Notes: generated by a model from the sequence alone, not told the origin. Shown: positions 18,348 through 27,103, counted from the stretch's first letter. The stretch is 47,198 bases of DNA from Nitrospira sp. (GCA_019636875.1 JAHBWR010000013.1:1-47198); one strand, 5' to 3'. Numbers and translations are program-made.

Positions 18348-19532
18348 GTGGTTGAGGGGGAGCGGTTGAGCGATCTTTGGCTAGCTCTCAGTCGAGATGT
18401 GACCCTGATCGGGGGTATTCAGAGTCCGATGGTGAGTTGGATCGGCGCCGCAGGGATTCTTTCGCTTTCCCTGTGGCAGAGCGCGACACTGCTCCGCGGC
18501 CGACTCACATTGCGACAGACCCTATCTCGATTTCACTCCTCCGTGTTGCCGTTGGTCCACGCACGGCAACAGTCTGCCAAAGACTGGATAATTCTTCCGA
18601 CCCTCGCCAGGCCCTCTCGGAATACGAGTGAGACGACGAAGACTCGGCGCGATCTCGATGATCTTCAAGTGCTCGATCGCGTTCTTCGTGTCGAACCGGC
18701 CCTAGCGAAAGAATGGTCTTCGTACCGCAAGACATTGGCGGTGGAACAGTCTGCATGGTTTCTCGAGCCGACGGTCTATAGTCAAAGATCAGCAACGGAT
18801 TTCTTTTCTTTTGAAGCTTTTTGTGCAGGCCAGCTCAACATCCGCTTCTACAGGCAACTTCCCTCCTTCCTGACGGGGATAGGATTGTTGTTCACCTTTG
18901 TTGCCATTCTGATTGGTCTCAGCAAGCTCCATGCGAACGGCCTCCACATCGAGGGAATGCAAGGCCTGATTAACGGGCTGGCCGGAAAGTTTGTCACTTC
19001 AATCGTCGGCCTCGCCTGTGCGAATGCCTTCACGCTTCTGGAACACTCAGTATGGCACGGATTGGAAGGTCAGCACCGAACGTGTCTCTCTCTGTTGGAT
19101 GAAGTATTCCCTCAGAAAGCCGTCGAACGCCCAAGCCAGCCCCCTCAATTGCGGAGTGGAGCTCCTGATACTGTGATTAGCCCAATCAAAAACGACGGAA
19201 CAATTCAGCTCGCGGAAGTCATACAGCAACGTCTGAGCTCGACGGTTACTGCCCTGACCGCAGCAACTCACGCTCTCACAACATTAAACTCGAGACAGCC
19301 ACCGATGAATTCGGATGATCTCCCAGCTGAGATCGCTTATGAAGTACAGCGTGCGTTGAAACCGATCATGAAACCTGTCCTGGAGGCTATGCAGGAACTC
19401 ACCCGGTCGATCAATAATCAATCTACCTCGGTGCATCTCACGCAGGCTGAGATCGAAGGAATGTTTCATGAGCTGAAGAGTCATGCACAGAACGCTACCG
19501 ATGACACAGTACGGACTCGGGGAAACGGATGA
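18348..19532 (+). CDS. ZorA-like MotA/TolQ/ExbB-family membrane motor subunit
   Basis: 394 residues. Membrane helices are seen at about 28-49, 171-193 and 213-233, with a long cytoplasmic segment between the first two: the TolQ/ExbB layout. The helices with FLTGIGLLFTFVAILIGL and GKFVTSIVGLACANAFTLLE match the ion-channel helices of TolQ and ZorA, including lining threonines. A C-terminal helical tail of about 155 residues extends into the cytoplasm, as in ZorA but shorter. With the OmpA-like partner that overlaps its end by 4 bp it should form a proton- or sodium-driven motor. GTG start; the start codon is uncertain. Confidence 0.75.
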   Translation: MVEGERLSDLWLALSRDVTLIGGIQSPMVSWIGAAGILSLSLWQSATLLRGRLTLRQTLSRFHSSVLPLVHARQQSAKDWIILPTLARPSRNTSETTKTRRDLDDLQVLDRVLRVEPALAKEWSSYRKTLAVEQSAWFLEPTVYSQRSATDFFSFEAFCAGQLNIRFYRQLPSFLTGIGLLFTFVAILIGLSKLHANGLHIEGMQGLINGLAGKFVTSIVGLACANAFTLLEHSVWHGLEGQHRTCLSLLDEVFPQKAVERPSQPPQLRSGAPDTVISPIKNDGTIQLAEVIQQRLSSTVTALTAATHALTTLNSRQPPMNSDDLPAEIAYEVQRALKPIMKPVLEAMQELTRSINNQSTSVHLTQAEIEGMFHELKSHAQNATDDTVRTRGNG

Positions 19533-20173
19533 GGGCGTCGTATAGACCAGGGCGTGACGAAGGGTCCTCTGTCCTGACACATGGGGTTCTCGACCTCATG
19601 ACCTCATTGGCCATAATCTTTATTTTGTTGTTCGCGGCGTCCATCGTACGGGTGGACACTGAAACCACTAAACTGGTTCCCAGTCGTGTGATTCCGGTAG
19701 AACATGAAACACCGGGAGATATTCGAACTTTCGCTCCGGAGTCTAGAGGGCCTAACGTTCTGACTATAACGGTACCGGATGCTGCGCTACGGTTCGACTT
19801 TGGGAAGAGCGCACTCTTGCCATCGTCGGAGGCATTTCTGGTAGAAAGCATTCCCCAGTACGCGTCGATGATCTGTGGCCCCGAAGGATATGATGTTGAG
19901 GTATTTGCAATTGAAGGATACACCGACGATCTTGGTGATGATGTGCACAACCTACGATTAAGTCAGGAACGATCCTTTGCGGTCCTCGCAAAAAGCCTCG
20001 ACATTGTCCGAGATCGACTTCCCTGGGCCTACGAGTGTTTCTTGCAAAAAGCCGTTGCCAACGGGCGTGGGAGGCAAGACCTGTTACGGAATGCAATAGG
20101 CTATCCCGACCGCGATAAGAGCCGGCGTGTCATGTTCAAAATTCATACACACCCGAGCTCATCCCCCAACTAG
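19529..20173 (+). CDS. ZorB-like MotB/OmpA-family motor subunit
   Basis: 214 residues. A short cytoplasmic N-terminus leads to one membrane helix at about 22-40 that starts with aspartate D22 (VLDLMTSLAIIFILLF), the position of the ion-carrying aspartate in MotB, ExbD and ZorB. The periplasmic part (about 83-205) is an OmpA-like peptidoglycan-binding domain: RFDFGKSALLPSSEAFL, IEGYTDDLG and NLRLSQERS. It overlaps the ZorA-like gene by 4 bp (ATGA), so the two are made together. It converges on rsmA with a 3-base gap. No ZorC, ZorD or ZorE homologue follows. Confidence 0.78.
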   Translation: MRASYRPGRDEGSSVLTHGVLDLMTSLAIIFILLFAASIVRVDTETTKLVPSRVIPVEHETPGDIRTFAPESRGPNVLTITVPDAALRFDFGKSALLPSSEAFLVESIPQYASMICGPEGYDVEVFAIEGYTDDLGDDVHNLRLSQERSFAVLAKSLDIVRDRLPWAYECFLQKAVANGRGRQDLLRNAIGYPDRDKSRRVMFKIHTHPSSSPN

Positions 20174-20176
20174 GGC

Positions 20177-20974
20177 TCAGGCGCGATGGATGTGCCGGCT
20201 TAGTGTGATGAAGTCATCCAGGGAAAGGGTTTCAGCTCGGATGGAAGCAGAGAAGTGGAGTGTCGTCAATGCCAATTCTACGTGCTTCTGCTCGTATCCT
20301 TGATCCTTCAGTGAATTGACCAGCGTCTTGCGGCGATGCGCAAAGGCTGCCCTCACGAATGTTGCGAACTGGTCTCTGGCTTCTCTGGTCTGCTCCATCC
20401 GATCCTTGACTCGCAGCAACACGACGGCGGAGTCAACATCTGGTCTGGGCCGGAAACATTGCGGGGAAACTTTGAAGGCTTTGGTGATGTCCGCCGAATA
20501 TTGGGCCATAACGGACAAGATTCCATAGGCAGAACGTCCGGGCTTCGCAACTAAGCGGTCGGCGACTTCATTCTGAAGCATGAGCACAAGGCGGGGGATG
20601 CGATGGGCCTGCTCCAGCAGACGAAAAAGAAGGGGAGTCGACAGATAATAGGGAAGATTTGCGACCACGACCGTACCGATCGGCAGTTGTTCGACCGGAT
20701 ACGCCATCGCGTCGCCAAGGATCAATGTGAGATTCTGAAACTGGGATCGTTGCTCGGATAGGTACGCATACAGGCGAGGATCGATTTCAATAGCCGTGAC
20801 ATGATCCGCGGATCGACACAGAGCTTCCGTCAAGATACCGCGACCAGGTCCGATTTCCAACACGCGATCAGTCGGTGACAATTCCGCCAGTGTAATGATC
20901 TTACGGATGATGTTGGGGTCGATCAGAAAATTTTGCCCGAGGTGTTTGAGGGCCGCAGGGGGAGAAACGTCCAC
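20177..20974 (-). CDS. rsmA: 16S rRNA dimethyladenosine transferase
   Basis: 265 residues from GTG at 20974, chosen because AGGAG lies 8 bases upstream and the family N-terminus (ALKHLGQNFLIDPNII) follows directly; a longer frame overlaps the previous gene and is noise. SAM-binding motif I is VLEIGPGRGILTEAL, the acidic residue is IEIDPRL, and the catalytic motif is NLPYYLS. KsgA/RsmA dimethylates two adenines near the 3' end of 16S rRNA. Last gene of the larC-exchanger-pdxA operon; rsmA next to pdxA is a common pairing in bacteria. Confidence 0.96.
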   Translation of the reverse strand: MDVSPPAALKHLGQNFLIDPNIIRKIITLAELSPTDRVLEIGPGRGILTEALCRSADHVTAIEIDPRLYAYLSEQRSQFQNLTLILGDAMAYPVEQLPIGTVVVANLPYYLSTPLLFRLLEQAHRIPRLVLMLQNEVADRLVAKPGRSAYGILSVMAQYSADITKAFKVSPQCFRPRPDVDSAVVLLRVKDRMEQTREARDQFATFVRAAFAHRRKTLVNSLKDQGYEQKHVELALTTLHFSASIRAETLSLDDFITLSRHIHRA

Positions 20975-20976
20975 CC

Positions 20977-21294
20977 TCAACTCCTGGACGAGGGGGTCTG
21001 GGACAACTGTTTGGCGAGCGTCTGCAGCGGTATGCGATAACAGTCCACAAGATCGGTAAACTCTTCGACCAAATCGTTGGTGAACGAAGGCCCTGGTTGG
21101 ATACCGGCGAAGGCGGAGCCCTGTTGCTGGCCGACTGCATTCGAGATGAGCCCAGCGGTACGTGCCTTCCATTTTAAGAGCCGTTCCGTCCCGGCGACGG
21201 TATTTAGATCCTGAAGGGTCTGTTTCGACAGAGCCTCCAGTTCCTCAAGTTGTCGGAGAACGATAGAAAGGCCGGTCTCTGCGTCAGGCGACAT
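20977..21294 (-). CDS. small hypothetical protein between pdxA and rsmA
   Basis: About 105 residues from ATG at 21294, which overlaps the end of pdxA by a few bases; an ATG at 21318 is possible. It is predicted helical, with LSIVLRQLEELEALSKQTLQDL as an amphipathic helix and a second helical part LVEEFTDLVDCYRIPLQTLAKQL. No motif recognised. Its stop is 2 bases before the rsmA start, so it is translated within the operon. Confidence 0.6.
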   Translation of the reverse strand: MSPDAETGLSIVLRQLEELEALSKQTLQDLNTVAGTERLLKWKARTAGLISNAVGQQQGSAFAGIQPGPSFTNDLVEEFTDLVDCYRIPLQTLAKQLSQTPSSRS

Positions 21295-21295
21295 G

Positions 21296-22357
21296 TCAGG
21301 ACAATCCTTTCCGGACATGCCTTTGTCCAGCCTTGAGTTGCGCAATGCTCGCAGCTAATTTCATGGCCTCTACAAGGCTCCCCGGGTCGGCGATTCCTTT
21401 TCCCACAATGTCAAAGGCAGTTCCATGGTCAACCGAGGTCCGTATAATCGGCAGTCCTACCGTGAGATTGACACACGTGCCAAACGCCACAAGCTTCAGC
21501 GGGATCAACCCTTGATCGTGGTAGAGGGCGACGATACCGTCATACTGGCCTTTTGCCGCTTTCCCAAACAAGGTATCGGCCGGCAGAGGATCGCTCGCCA
21601 GAATCCCCTGCCGTTGGGCGACCCGTGCGGCTGGAAGCACGATGCGAGCTTCTTCATCGCCGAACAAGCCATGCTCACCCGCATGGGGATTCAGGGCAGC
21701 CACGCCGATCTTCGGCCGTTTGATTCTGAACAAGGTCGTCAGTGCCAGTTGAGCCAAACGAATCGCTTGTTCGATTTTTGCCTGAGTGAGTATCGATGGG
21801 AGATCTCTGATCGAGACGTGAGTCGTGACAAACATGATCCGTAACGGTCCGCCCACGATCATCATACCGGACTCAGTTGCCTTGGTCAGATCTGCCAACA
21901 GTTCCGTGTGCCCTGGGTAGTGACAGCCGGCCATATTGATGGCTTCCTTGTTAATGGGAGCCGTTACCATCGCATCAATACAACCTAGTCGAGCCAATTC
22001 CACGGCTTTCTTGATGAACGTGACCGATGCCGCGCCCGTCTCGGCAGCTGCAAGGCCTAGTTTAAATGTTGTCAACGGCGTTTCGAGGGGGTCCAAGACG
22101 GCGACCGTTCCTGGTCGAGAGAGGGCAGTCTCGTGGCTCTGAACAGCACGCACGGTCAGCCTGAGTCTCAGAGCTTTGATCGCTCGTTCCATCACCAGTA
22201 ATGAGCCGATGACGATTGGTCGGCAAACCTTTCGCAGGCGAGGTTGGGAGAGAGCTTTGGCGATGACTTCTGGGCCGATACCGGCCGGATCTCCCATCGT
22301 GATTCCGAGTAAGGGGAGTGGGGCCTGCGGTCCGGATGATGACGTCTTAGTTGGCAT
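21296..22357 (-). CDS. pdxA: 4-hydroxythreonine-4-phosphate dehydrogenase
   Basis: 353 residues. It opens with LLGITMGDPAGIGPEV, the family signature. Metal-binding histidines fall at H180 (TTHVSIRDL), H225 (NPHAGEHG) and H280 (ALYHDQGLIPLK), with the same 45- and 55-residue spacing as in the E. coli enzyme (H166, H211, H266). It oxidises 4-phosphohydroxy-threonine in pyridoxal phosphate synthesis. It overlaps the exchanger gene upstream by 11 bp. The alternative family members DhtM/PdxA2 are less likely given the rsmA linkage. Confidence 0.95.
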   Translation of the reverse strand: MPTKTSSSGPQAPLPLLGITMGDPAGIGPEVIAKALSQPRLRKVCRPIVIGSLLVMERAIKALRLRLTVRAVQSHETALSRPGTVAVLDPLETPLTTFKLGLAAAETGAASVTFIKKAVELARLGCIDAMVTAPINKEAINMAGCHYPGHTELLADLTKATESGMMIVGGPLRIMFVTTHVSIRDLPSILTQAKIEQAIRLAQLALTTLFRIKRPKIGVAALNPHAGEHGLFGDEEARIVLPAARVAQRQGILASDPLPADTLFGKAAKGQYDGIVALYHDQGLIPLKLVAFGTCVNLTVGLPIIRTSVDHGTAFDIVGKGIADPGSLVEAMKLAASIAQLKAGQRHVRKGLS

Positions 22358-23348
22358 AGAGATGCAGCGTGTAGCCGATATAGAATACCATTCCTGCTGC
22401 GAGCAGCCAGGGGCGCCACCGTCCTCCGATCAGGATCTGCAACAGGCACAGCCCCACAGCCTGTACCGCTAGGATCATGCTGGTCAAGGCAGATTGCTCA
22501 ATCATCCAGTCGGTGCCGATCAAGCCCAGCGAAACGGGTAAGGTGCCTTGAAACACCATCGCGCCTGTGACATTTGCCACGGCGAGACGGTCCTTCTTGC
22601 GGTACAGCCAGAGAAAACTATTGGACATCTCCGGCAACTCGGTGGCGAGGGGTGCGATCAGCAGCGCCAAAATCAACGGGGACATTTCGAACAGTCCGGC
22701 CATTGATTCGGCTGCCATGACAAACAAATGGGCGCCTAAGATCAATCCTCCTAGTCCTAAGGACGCTTGAAGCCCGATCATGAGGTAGGAGGGTGTGCTC
22801 GCGCCTTTGTCGAAAATGAGCGGCTCTAATTCGCTACTCTCTTCCGCATCGGTCGGAGTAAATTTCACCTTCATGTAATATAGGTACAGACAGATCAATA
22901 GGCCGGCGGCGAGGAGATGGACGAGCCTGGATGGACTGAACGCACAGCCGAGCGCGATGAGATAGCCGAACAGAAAAAACGTGAGATCCGTCATGATCTC
23001 TCTGTAATTCAGCTGAAAACGAGCCGTCCGCTTACCGGCTCGAGCATAGAGCAAGAGGAGTACCGCCAAAATAGGAAGCACCAGCGTGCTCAGCATGAAT
23101 GGGGCGCCGAGGATGGCGCCCAATCCGACCTCAATCTCCTCCTCACTTTCCCCGAAGAAAATGGCGATGATCGGGATTGATGTTTCAGGCAGCGTGGTCC
23201 CGATCGCCGCAAAGATGCTGCCGACGGCGCCCTCGGAAATGCCCCGGCGCTTGCCCAACCACTCAATGGCATTGGTGAAGAGTGCGCATCCGCCAAGGGT
23301 GACAGCAATGGAGAGGAAGAAGAGTAGGATGTAGAGTAGGACGGTCAT
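22347..23348 (-). CDS. CaCA-family sodium/calcium exchanger-like protein
   Basis: 333 residues, about ten membrane helices in two inverted halves. The two alpha-repeats are visible: GSIFAAIGTTLPETSIPIIA near 43-62 and ALLIAPLATELPEMSNSFLW near 230-250, with glutamates in the (T/E)LPE motif as ion ligands. A charged cytoplasmic stretch (DAEESSELEPL) separates the halves. YrbG-like members exchange calcium for sodium or protons. It overlaps larC by 4 bp (ATGA) and pdxA by 11 bp. The link to nickel cofactor and vitamin B6 genes is probably positional. Confidence 0.85.
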   Translation of the reverse strand: MTVLLYILLFFLSIAVTLGGCALFTNAIEWLGKRRGISEGAVGSIFAAIGTTLPETSIPIIAIFFGESEEEIEVGLGAILGAPFMLSTLVLPILAVLLLLYARAGKRTARFQLNYREIMTDLTFFLFGYLIALGCAFSPSRLVHLLAAGLLICLYLYYMKVKFTPTDAEESSELEPLIFDKGASTPSYLMIGLQASLGLGGLILGAHLFVMAAESMAGLFEMSPLILALLIAPLATELPEMSNSFLWLYRKKDRLAVANVTGAMVFQGTLPVSLGLIGTDWMIEQSALTSMILAVQAVGLCLLQILIGGRWRPWLLAAGMVFYIGYTLHLYAN

Positions 23349-24562
23349 GCCCGGCCTCGCTTCGAGGTTGGTTTCCGCTTGCCGAGACTCTGTCGATAGG
23401 CCGTCATTGCCTCTTCCATGACCGTCTTGAGCGGTCGCCCTGTTCTTTGTGCGATCTTCTTACAATCGAGATACTCAGGCGAGGCCTTCGCCCATCCCGC
23501 ACCGATATCGGCCACCTTCATCTGAACCTTTCCACCAGGGATCGTGACAGACACAAATTGACGGGGAAGCACGTGGCGGGTCATCTCTTGAAGCCGGACG
23601 CCCAGCGTGGAGGTTTCCTGAAAGAGGATTTCAAGGATGGCATCGATCCGTTCTGGTCTGGTGAGACAGCTTACGACGACCCCTGGTCTGGTTTTCTTCA
23701 TGGTGATGGGAATGAGTGCAACATCCATGGCTCCAACCTCAAATAATCGTTCCATGACATACTCATATGTCTGAGGATTCAGGTCGTCGAGATTTGTTTC
23801 AATCTGCACCACCTGTTCGGTCCGACGCAGCTCAAGGGGGGACGCATCTTGTAAGAACACCCGGAGTACGTTCGGCCAATCCTTGGGATCTTGGTCGCCC
23901 GCTCCATAACCCACGGCCACACTCTTCATGGTCGGCATTGATACGAATTCAGATGCCAAGGTCCGCACTAACGCCACGCCGGTCGGGGTGGCCAGCTCGC
24001 AACGAGGCCCCTCTGAGTAGATTGGGAGCCCCTTTGCCAAGGCTGCGACAGCCGGTCCTGGAACAGGCAAGATCCCGTGGGAGGTCTGTATGGACCCTGA
24101 GCCGACGTTGATGGCTGAGGACGTGACTCTGGTTACGTTCAAGAGATGGCAACCCAGGATCCCGCCGACGACATCGATGAAGGAATCCACCACTCCCACT
24201 TCATGAAAGTGGACGTCCTTAACGGCCACGCGATGGGCAAGACCTTCTGCTTCCGCTAGTCGGTCGAACACCGACCGACTGCGTTCCTTGACCGCGGCTG
24301 GGAGTGTGCTGGCAGACACAACCTGGCGAATACGAGCGAGCGTCAGTGGTTTCTCAAATCCGTTTTGAATGATGACATCGACTTTTGTGGCAGGCAGCGA
24401 GCCGCGCTGCACCTCACGTTTGTGGAGTCGGTATCCTTTAAGCTTCAAGGCTTGAAGGCCGGTGACCAATTCGTTCCAGGGCAACCCGGCGTCTACCAAG
24501 GCCCCCAGCACCATATCCCCGCTGACTCCTGAGAAACAATCGAAATGCAGATGTCGGCCCAC
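23345..24562 (-). CDS. larC: nickel pincer cofactor biosynthesis protein LarC
   Basis: 405 residues, DUF111 family. It begins HFDCFSGVSGDMVLGALVDAG, continues with KDVHFHEVGVVDSFIDVVG (histidines likely for nickel) and has LARIRQVV and ETNLDDLNPQTYEYVMERLF in the C-terminal half. LarC inserts nickel into the pyridinium-dithiocarboxylate cofactor of lactate racemase. In Lactiplantibacillus the gene is read through a programmed frameshift; here it is one uninterrupted frame. larB is 770 bp upstream on the same strand but separated by a gene on the other strand; larE and larA are not in the window. Confidence 0.93.
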   Translation of the reverse strand: MGRHLHFDCFSGVSGDMVLGALVDAGLPWNELVTGLQALKLKGYRLHKREVQRGSLPATKVDVIIQNGFEKPLTLARIRQVVSASTLPAAVKERSRSVFDRLAEAEGLAHRVAVKDVHFHEVGVVDSFIDVVGGILGCHLLNVTRVTSSAINVGSGSIQTSHGILPVPGPAVAALAKGLPIYSEGPRCELATPTGVALVRTLASEFVSMPTMKSVAVGYGAGDQDPKDWPNVLRVFLQDASPLELRRTEQVVQIETNLDDLNPQTYEYVMERLFEVGAMDVALIPITMKKTRPGVVVSCLTRPERIDAILEILFQETSTLGVRLQEMTRHVLPRQFVSVTIPGGKVQMKVADIGAGWAKASPEYLDCKKIAQRTGRPLKTVMEEAMTAYRQSLGKRKPTSKRGRA

Positions 24563-24652
24563 TACATACCTCGTCCGGCCCAGGCAAAATGACCGGACAT
24601 CTTACCGAAGGCGCAAGTGAACGGCAATCATTGTTCATTAGTTCAAGCTTCG

Positions 24653-24681
24653 TTGACAGCCGAGAGATGCTGTGTTATCCC
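24653..24681 (+). promoter_or_regulatory. possible promoter of the FlgD-like gene
   Basis: A perfect TTGACA (24653-24658) and TATCCC (24676-24681) are 17 bases apart, about 65 bp before the ATG at 24746. The -10 element is weak. The same gap drives larC on the other strand. Confidence 0.35.
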
Positions 24682-24745
24682 CCTATAGAATGCAGCTGTG
24701 TTGTGACGATCGACCCCCTTGCCGAGCCCCTCTGGACCATTCACG

Positions 24746-25354
24746 ATGACAGATTTTGGGTCTTCCTCTAGGCCTTCGGGTCGGATCAGCCGTAGGAGCG
24801 TTCTCTTTGCGCTGCTCTGTTTATGCGGATCCCTGACGCTGCTCATTCCTGCAGAGAGCGATTCCCGAGTCAGGTCAAAGGTCAAGCCGTCTCGGGCTCC
24901 ACGGGCTGAACCGGAGCTCAAAATCGTCGACCTTCAGATTGCGCCAAGACCGTATACGCTCGGGAACGGGCCACTTCAATTCTCGGTCACAGTTCAACTT
25001 CCCAAGGAGATGCGCGGAGATCTCATTTTGGAAGTCAGCTCGCTCATTAGCTCTCCGTCCAAGAGTTCCGTACGATTTCTGTCGCATCGGCAGCCTATCG
25101 AAAGTTCCTCTCCATCGGAGAAACGAACGGAACGGCAAAAGGTCTCCATCGAGCTTGTCTGGGATGGTCAGGATCAACGCAAGCAGCTTGCCGCGGTAGG
25201 CACCTATTCGTATGAAGTTCGGACGAAGTTATTGCTGAATGGGGAGAAGGGGCTTCGAACGGTGATGGTCGGCTGGCCGAAGCGCGGAACACTCCAAGTG
25301 AAGTGGCCTACGGTGGGCGCGCTCGTACCTACGACTCCGGCCCCAATATATTGA
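24746..25354 (+). CDS. secreted protein with FlgD-like Ig domain, unknown role
   Basis: 202 residues from ATG at 24746; a TTG 27 bases upstream is less likely. A signal-anchor lies at about 20-38 (SVLFALLCLCGSLTLLIPA). The rest is beta-rich, and VSIELVWDGQDQRKQL followed by AVGTYSYEVRTKLLL matches the FlgD Ig-like pattern (WDG...G.YxYxV) found in hook-cap and secreted proteins. It converges on larB with a 26-bp overlap at the 3' ends. Probably periplasmic or surface; no enzyme motif. Confidence 0.65.
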   Translation: MTDFGSSSRPSGRISRRSVLFALLCLCGSLTLLIPAESDSRVRSKVKPSRAPRAEPELKIVDLQIAPRPYTLGNGPLQFSVTVQLPKEMRGDLILEVSSLISSPSKSSVRFLSHRQPIESSSPSEKRTERQKVSIELVWDGQDQRKQLAAVGTYSYEVRTKLLLNGEKGLRTVMVGWPKRGTLQVKWPTVGALVPTTPAPIY

Positions 25355-26084
25355 TTCGATGCGCAAGGCAAGCCGCACCGAATCCATTGTCGATATTCAT
25401 CACCCCGACGCCCGCCGCACAGGAATTGAGCATCGTCAACAGCGCGGCCACTCCGCCGAAACTTGCCCCATAGCCACGGCTTGTTGGAACGGCGATGACC
25501 GGACACGACACTAAGCCCCCCACGACGCTCGGGAGGACCCCATCCATCCCCGCAACCACGATCACCACACGGGCTTCAAATAGCCGTTCTTTTCGACCGA
25601 GCAGCCGGTGAATGCCCGCGACGCCGACGTCGTACAGTCGCTCAACTCGACTTCCCATGACCTCGGCCGTGACTCTGGCCTCCTCGGCAACGGGCAGATC
25701 CGCCGTGCCGGCTGTGACGACGAGAATGTGCCCCCGCGGCGTCGATGTGGATGGATGAACTGCTACAAGACGAGCATCAGCATAGTAGCGTGCGCGGCGG
25801 TTGAGTTTGCAAATGGCGCGCGCCACAGCGGGCTCGGCGCGCGTGGCAAGAAAGGGACCTTGTTTCTTGAAGAGTGCCCGTGAGATCGCGACCACCTGCG
25901 CCGTGCTTTTCCCTTCGCATAAGACGACTTCGGGAAATCCCTGCCGCAACGAGCGATGATGATCGAGGGAGGCAAATCCAAGATCTTCATACGGCAAGGA
26001 CCGCAAGCGTTCTAGTGCTTGCTCAACTGACACCTCGCCCTGGCGGACGTCTTGGAGTAATCGTTCAAGCCCTTCTGGATTCAT
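25329..26084 (-). CDS. larB: pyridinium-3,5-biscarboxylic acid mononucleotide synthase LarB
   Basis: 251 residues. The C-terminal two thirds is the AIR-carboxylase-like (PurE-type) fold: ILVVTAGTADLPVAEEA, DVGVAGIHRLL, VVIVVAGMDGVLPSVVGGL, PVIAVPTSRGYGASFGGV and GVGVMNIDNGFGA are LarB hallmarks. It carboxylates and hydrolyses nicotinic acid adenine dinucleotide, the first step towards the nickel pincer cofactor. gpsA ends 2 bases upstream, so it is probably read from the gpsA promoter. Confidence 0.94.
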   Translation of the reverse strand: MNPEGLERLLQDVRQGEVSVEQALERLRSLPYEDLGFASLDHHRSLRQGFPEVVLCEGKSTAQVVAISRALFKKQGPFLATRAEPAVARAICKLNRRARYYADARLVAVHPSTSTPRGHILVVTAGTADLPVAEEARVTAEVMGSRVERLYDVGVAGIHRLLGRKERLFEARVVIVVAGMDGVLPSVVGGLVSCPVIAVPTSRGYGASFGGVAALLTMLNSCAAGVGVMNIDNGFGAACLAHRINILGPES

Positions 26085-26086
26085 CT

Positions 26087-27103
26087 CTACCCTTTCTCAG
26101 GTTTTGCATCACGTTCCATTAAATCACTGACCGCCTGTTGACAGGATTTCTTGTTGTCCAGCACGGTGTTGATCTCTTGAGTGATCGGCATGTCGACCTG
26201 GTGGCGGCGAGCCAACGTGAGTGCTGCGCGAGCCGTTCGAACGCCCTCGGCGACAGCCTGCATGCCGGCCAAAATGGTCTCAAGCCGCTCTCCTCTGCCC
26301 AGTTGCACGCCGACCGCGTGGTTGCGACTCAGCGCGCCGGTGCAAGTCAGCACGAGATCTCCCACACCGGATAGGCCATAGAATGTACGTGGGTCAGCCC
26401 CCATTGCCACTCCAAGCCGAATGGTTTCTGCCAGCCCCCGAGTAATCAGCGCTGCGCGAGCGTTGAGGCCAAGGTTCAGACCGTCGATCACGCCGGCGGC
26501 CAGCGCCATCACGTTTTTCAGTGCGCCGCCGAGTTGTACGCCGAGCACATCTGTATCGGCGTACACGCGAAAGGTGGACGTCATTAAGACTTCTTGAAAA
26601 CTTCGTACCAATGTATGATCGCTGCCCGCTAAACAGACGGCTGTGGGCCGTCCCTCCGACAATTCGGATGCGAAACTGGGGCCGGAGAGAACCATCAACG
26701 CTCGATGTGCAGATGTCGGCAGCTCATCCTCCATCACCTGGGTCATCAGCTTGGCAGATTCTTCTTCGATCCCTTTCGTGGCGCACACCACCGGCCGTGC
26801 ATCACCTAGGTGAGGCGCGAGTTCCCGCATGATAACGCGTGCGGCGTGCGAAGGAACGGCAAAGAGAAGGCCGTGGCAGGCATGAATGGCTTCGACAAGG
26901 GAAGAGGTCGCCACCAAACCTGGAGGGAGGGTAACGCCTTTCAGATACACCGAATTTTCGTGGGAGGTGTTAATCGACTCAACGACGGTCGGCTCATAGG
27001 CCCAGAGACGAACTGCCAGCCCCTTCTCGGCGAGGTGTTTGGCCAGGGCGGTTCCCCAAGCTCCCGCTCCAATCACGCCGATGTTGTTGATCGTGGAGGA
27101 CAT
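26087..27103 (-). CDS. gpsA: glycerol-3-phosphate dehydrogenase (NAD(P)+)
   Basis: 338 residues. Dinucleotide-binding motif IGVIGAGAWGTALAKHLAE at the N-terminus, then VCATKGIEEES, VLSGPSFASELSEGRPTAVC and the catalytic-lysine segment GGALKNVMALAAGVIDGL; GVGDLVLTCTGALSRN follows. It reduces dihydroxyacetone phosphate to sn-glycerol 3-phosphate for phospholipid synthesis. Full length with all signatures. First of the gpsA-larB pair. Confidence 0.97.
   Translation of the reverse strand: MSSTINNIGVIGAGAWGTALAKHLAEKGLAVRLWAYEPTVVESINTSHENSVYLKGVTLPPGLVATSSLVEAIHACHGLLFAVPSHAARVIMRELAPHLGDARPVVCATKGIEEESAKLMTQVMEDELPTSAHRALMVLSGPSFASELSEGRPTAVCLAGSDHTLVRSFQEVLMTSTFRVYADTDVLGVQLGGALKNVMALAAGVIDGLNLGLNARAALITRGLAETIRLGVAMGADPRTFYGLSGVGDLVLTCTGALSRNHAVGVQLGRGERLETILAGMQAVAEGVRTARAALTLARRHQVDMPITQEINTVLDNKKSCQQAVSDLMERDAKPEKG

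Noticed and set aside
20975..21172. N-terminal extension of the rsmA frame
   Set aside because: It overlaps the upstream gene and is not like RsmA; the GTG at 20974 with AGGAG gives the family N-terminus.
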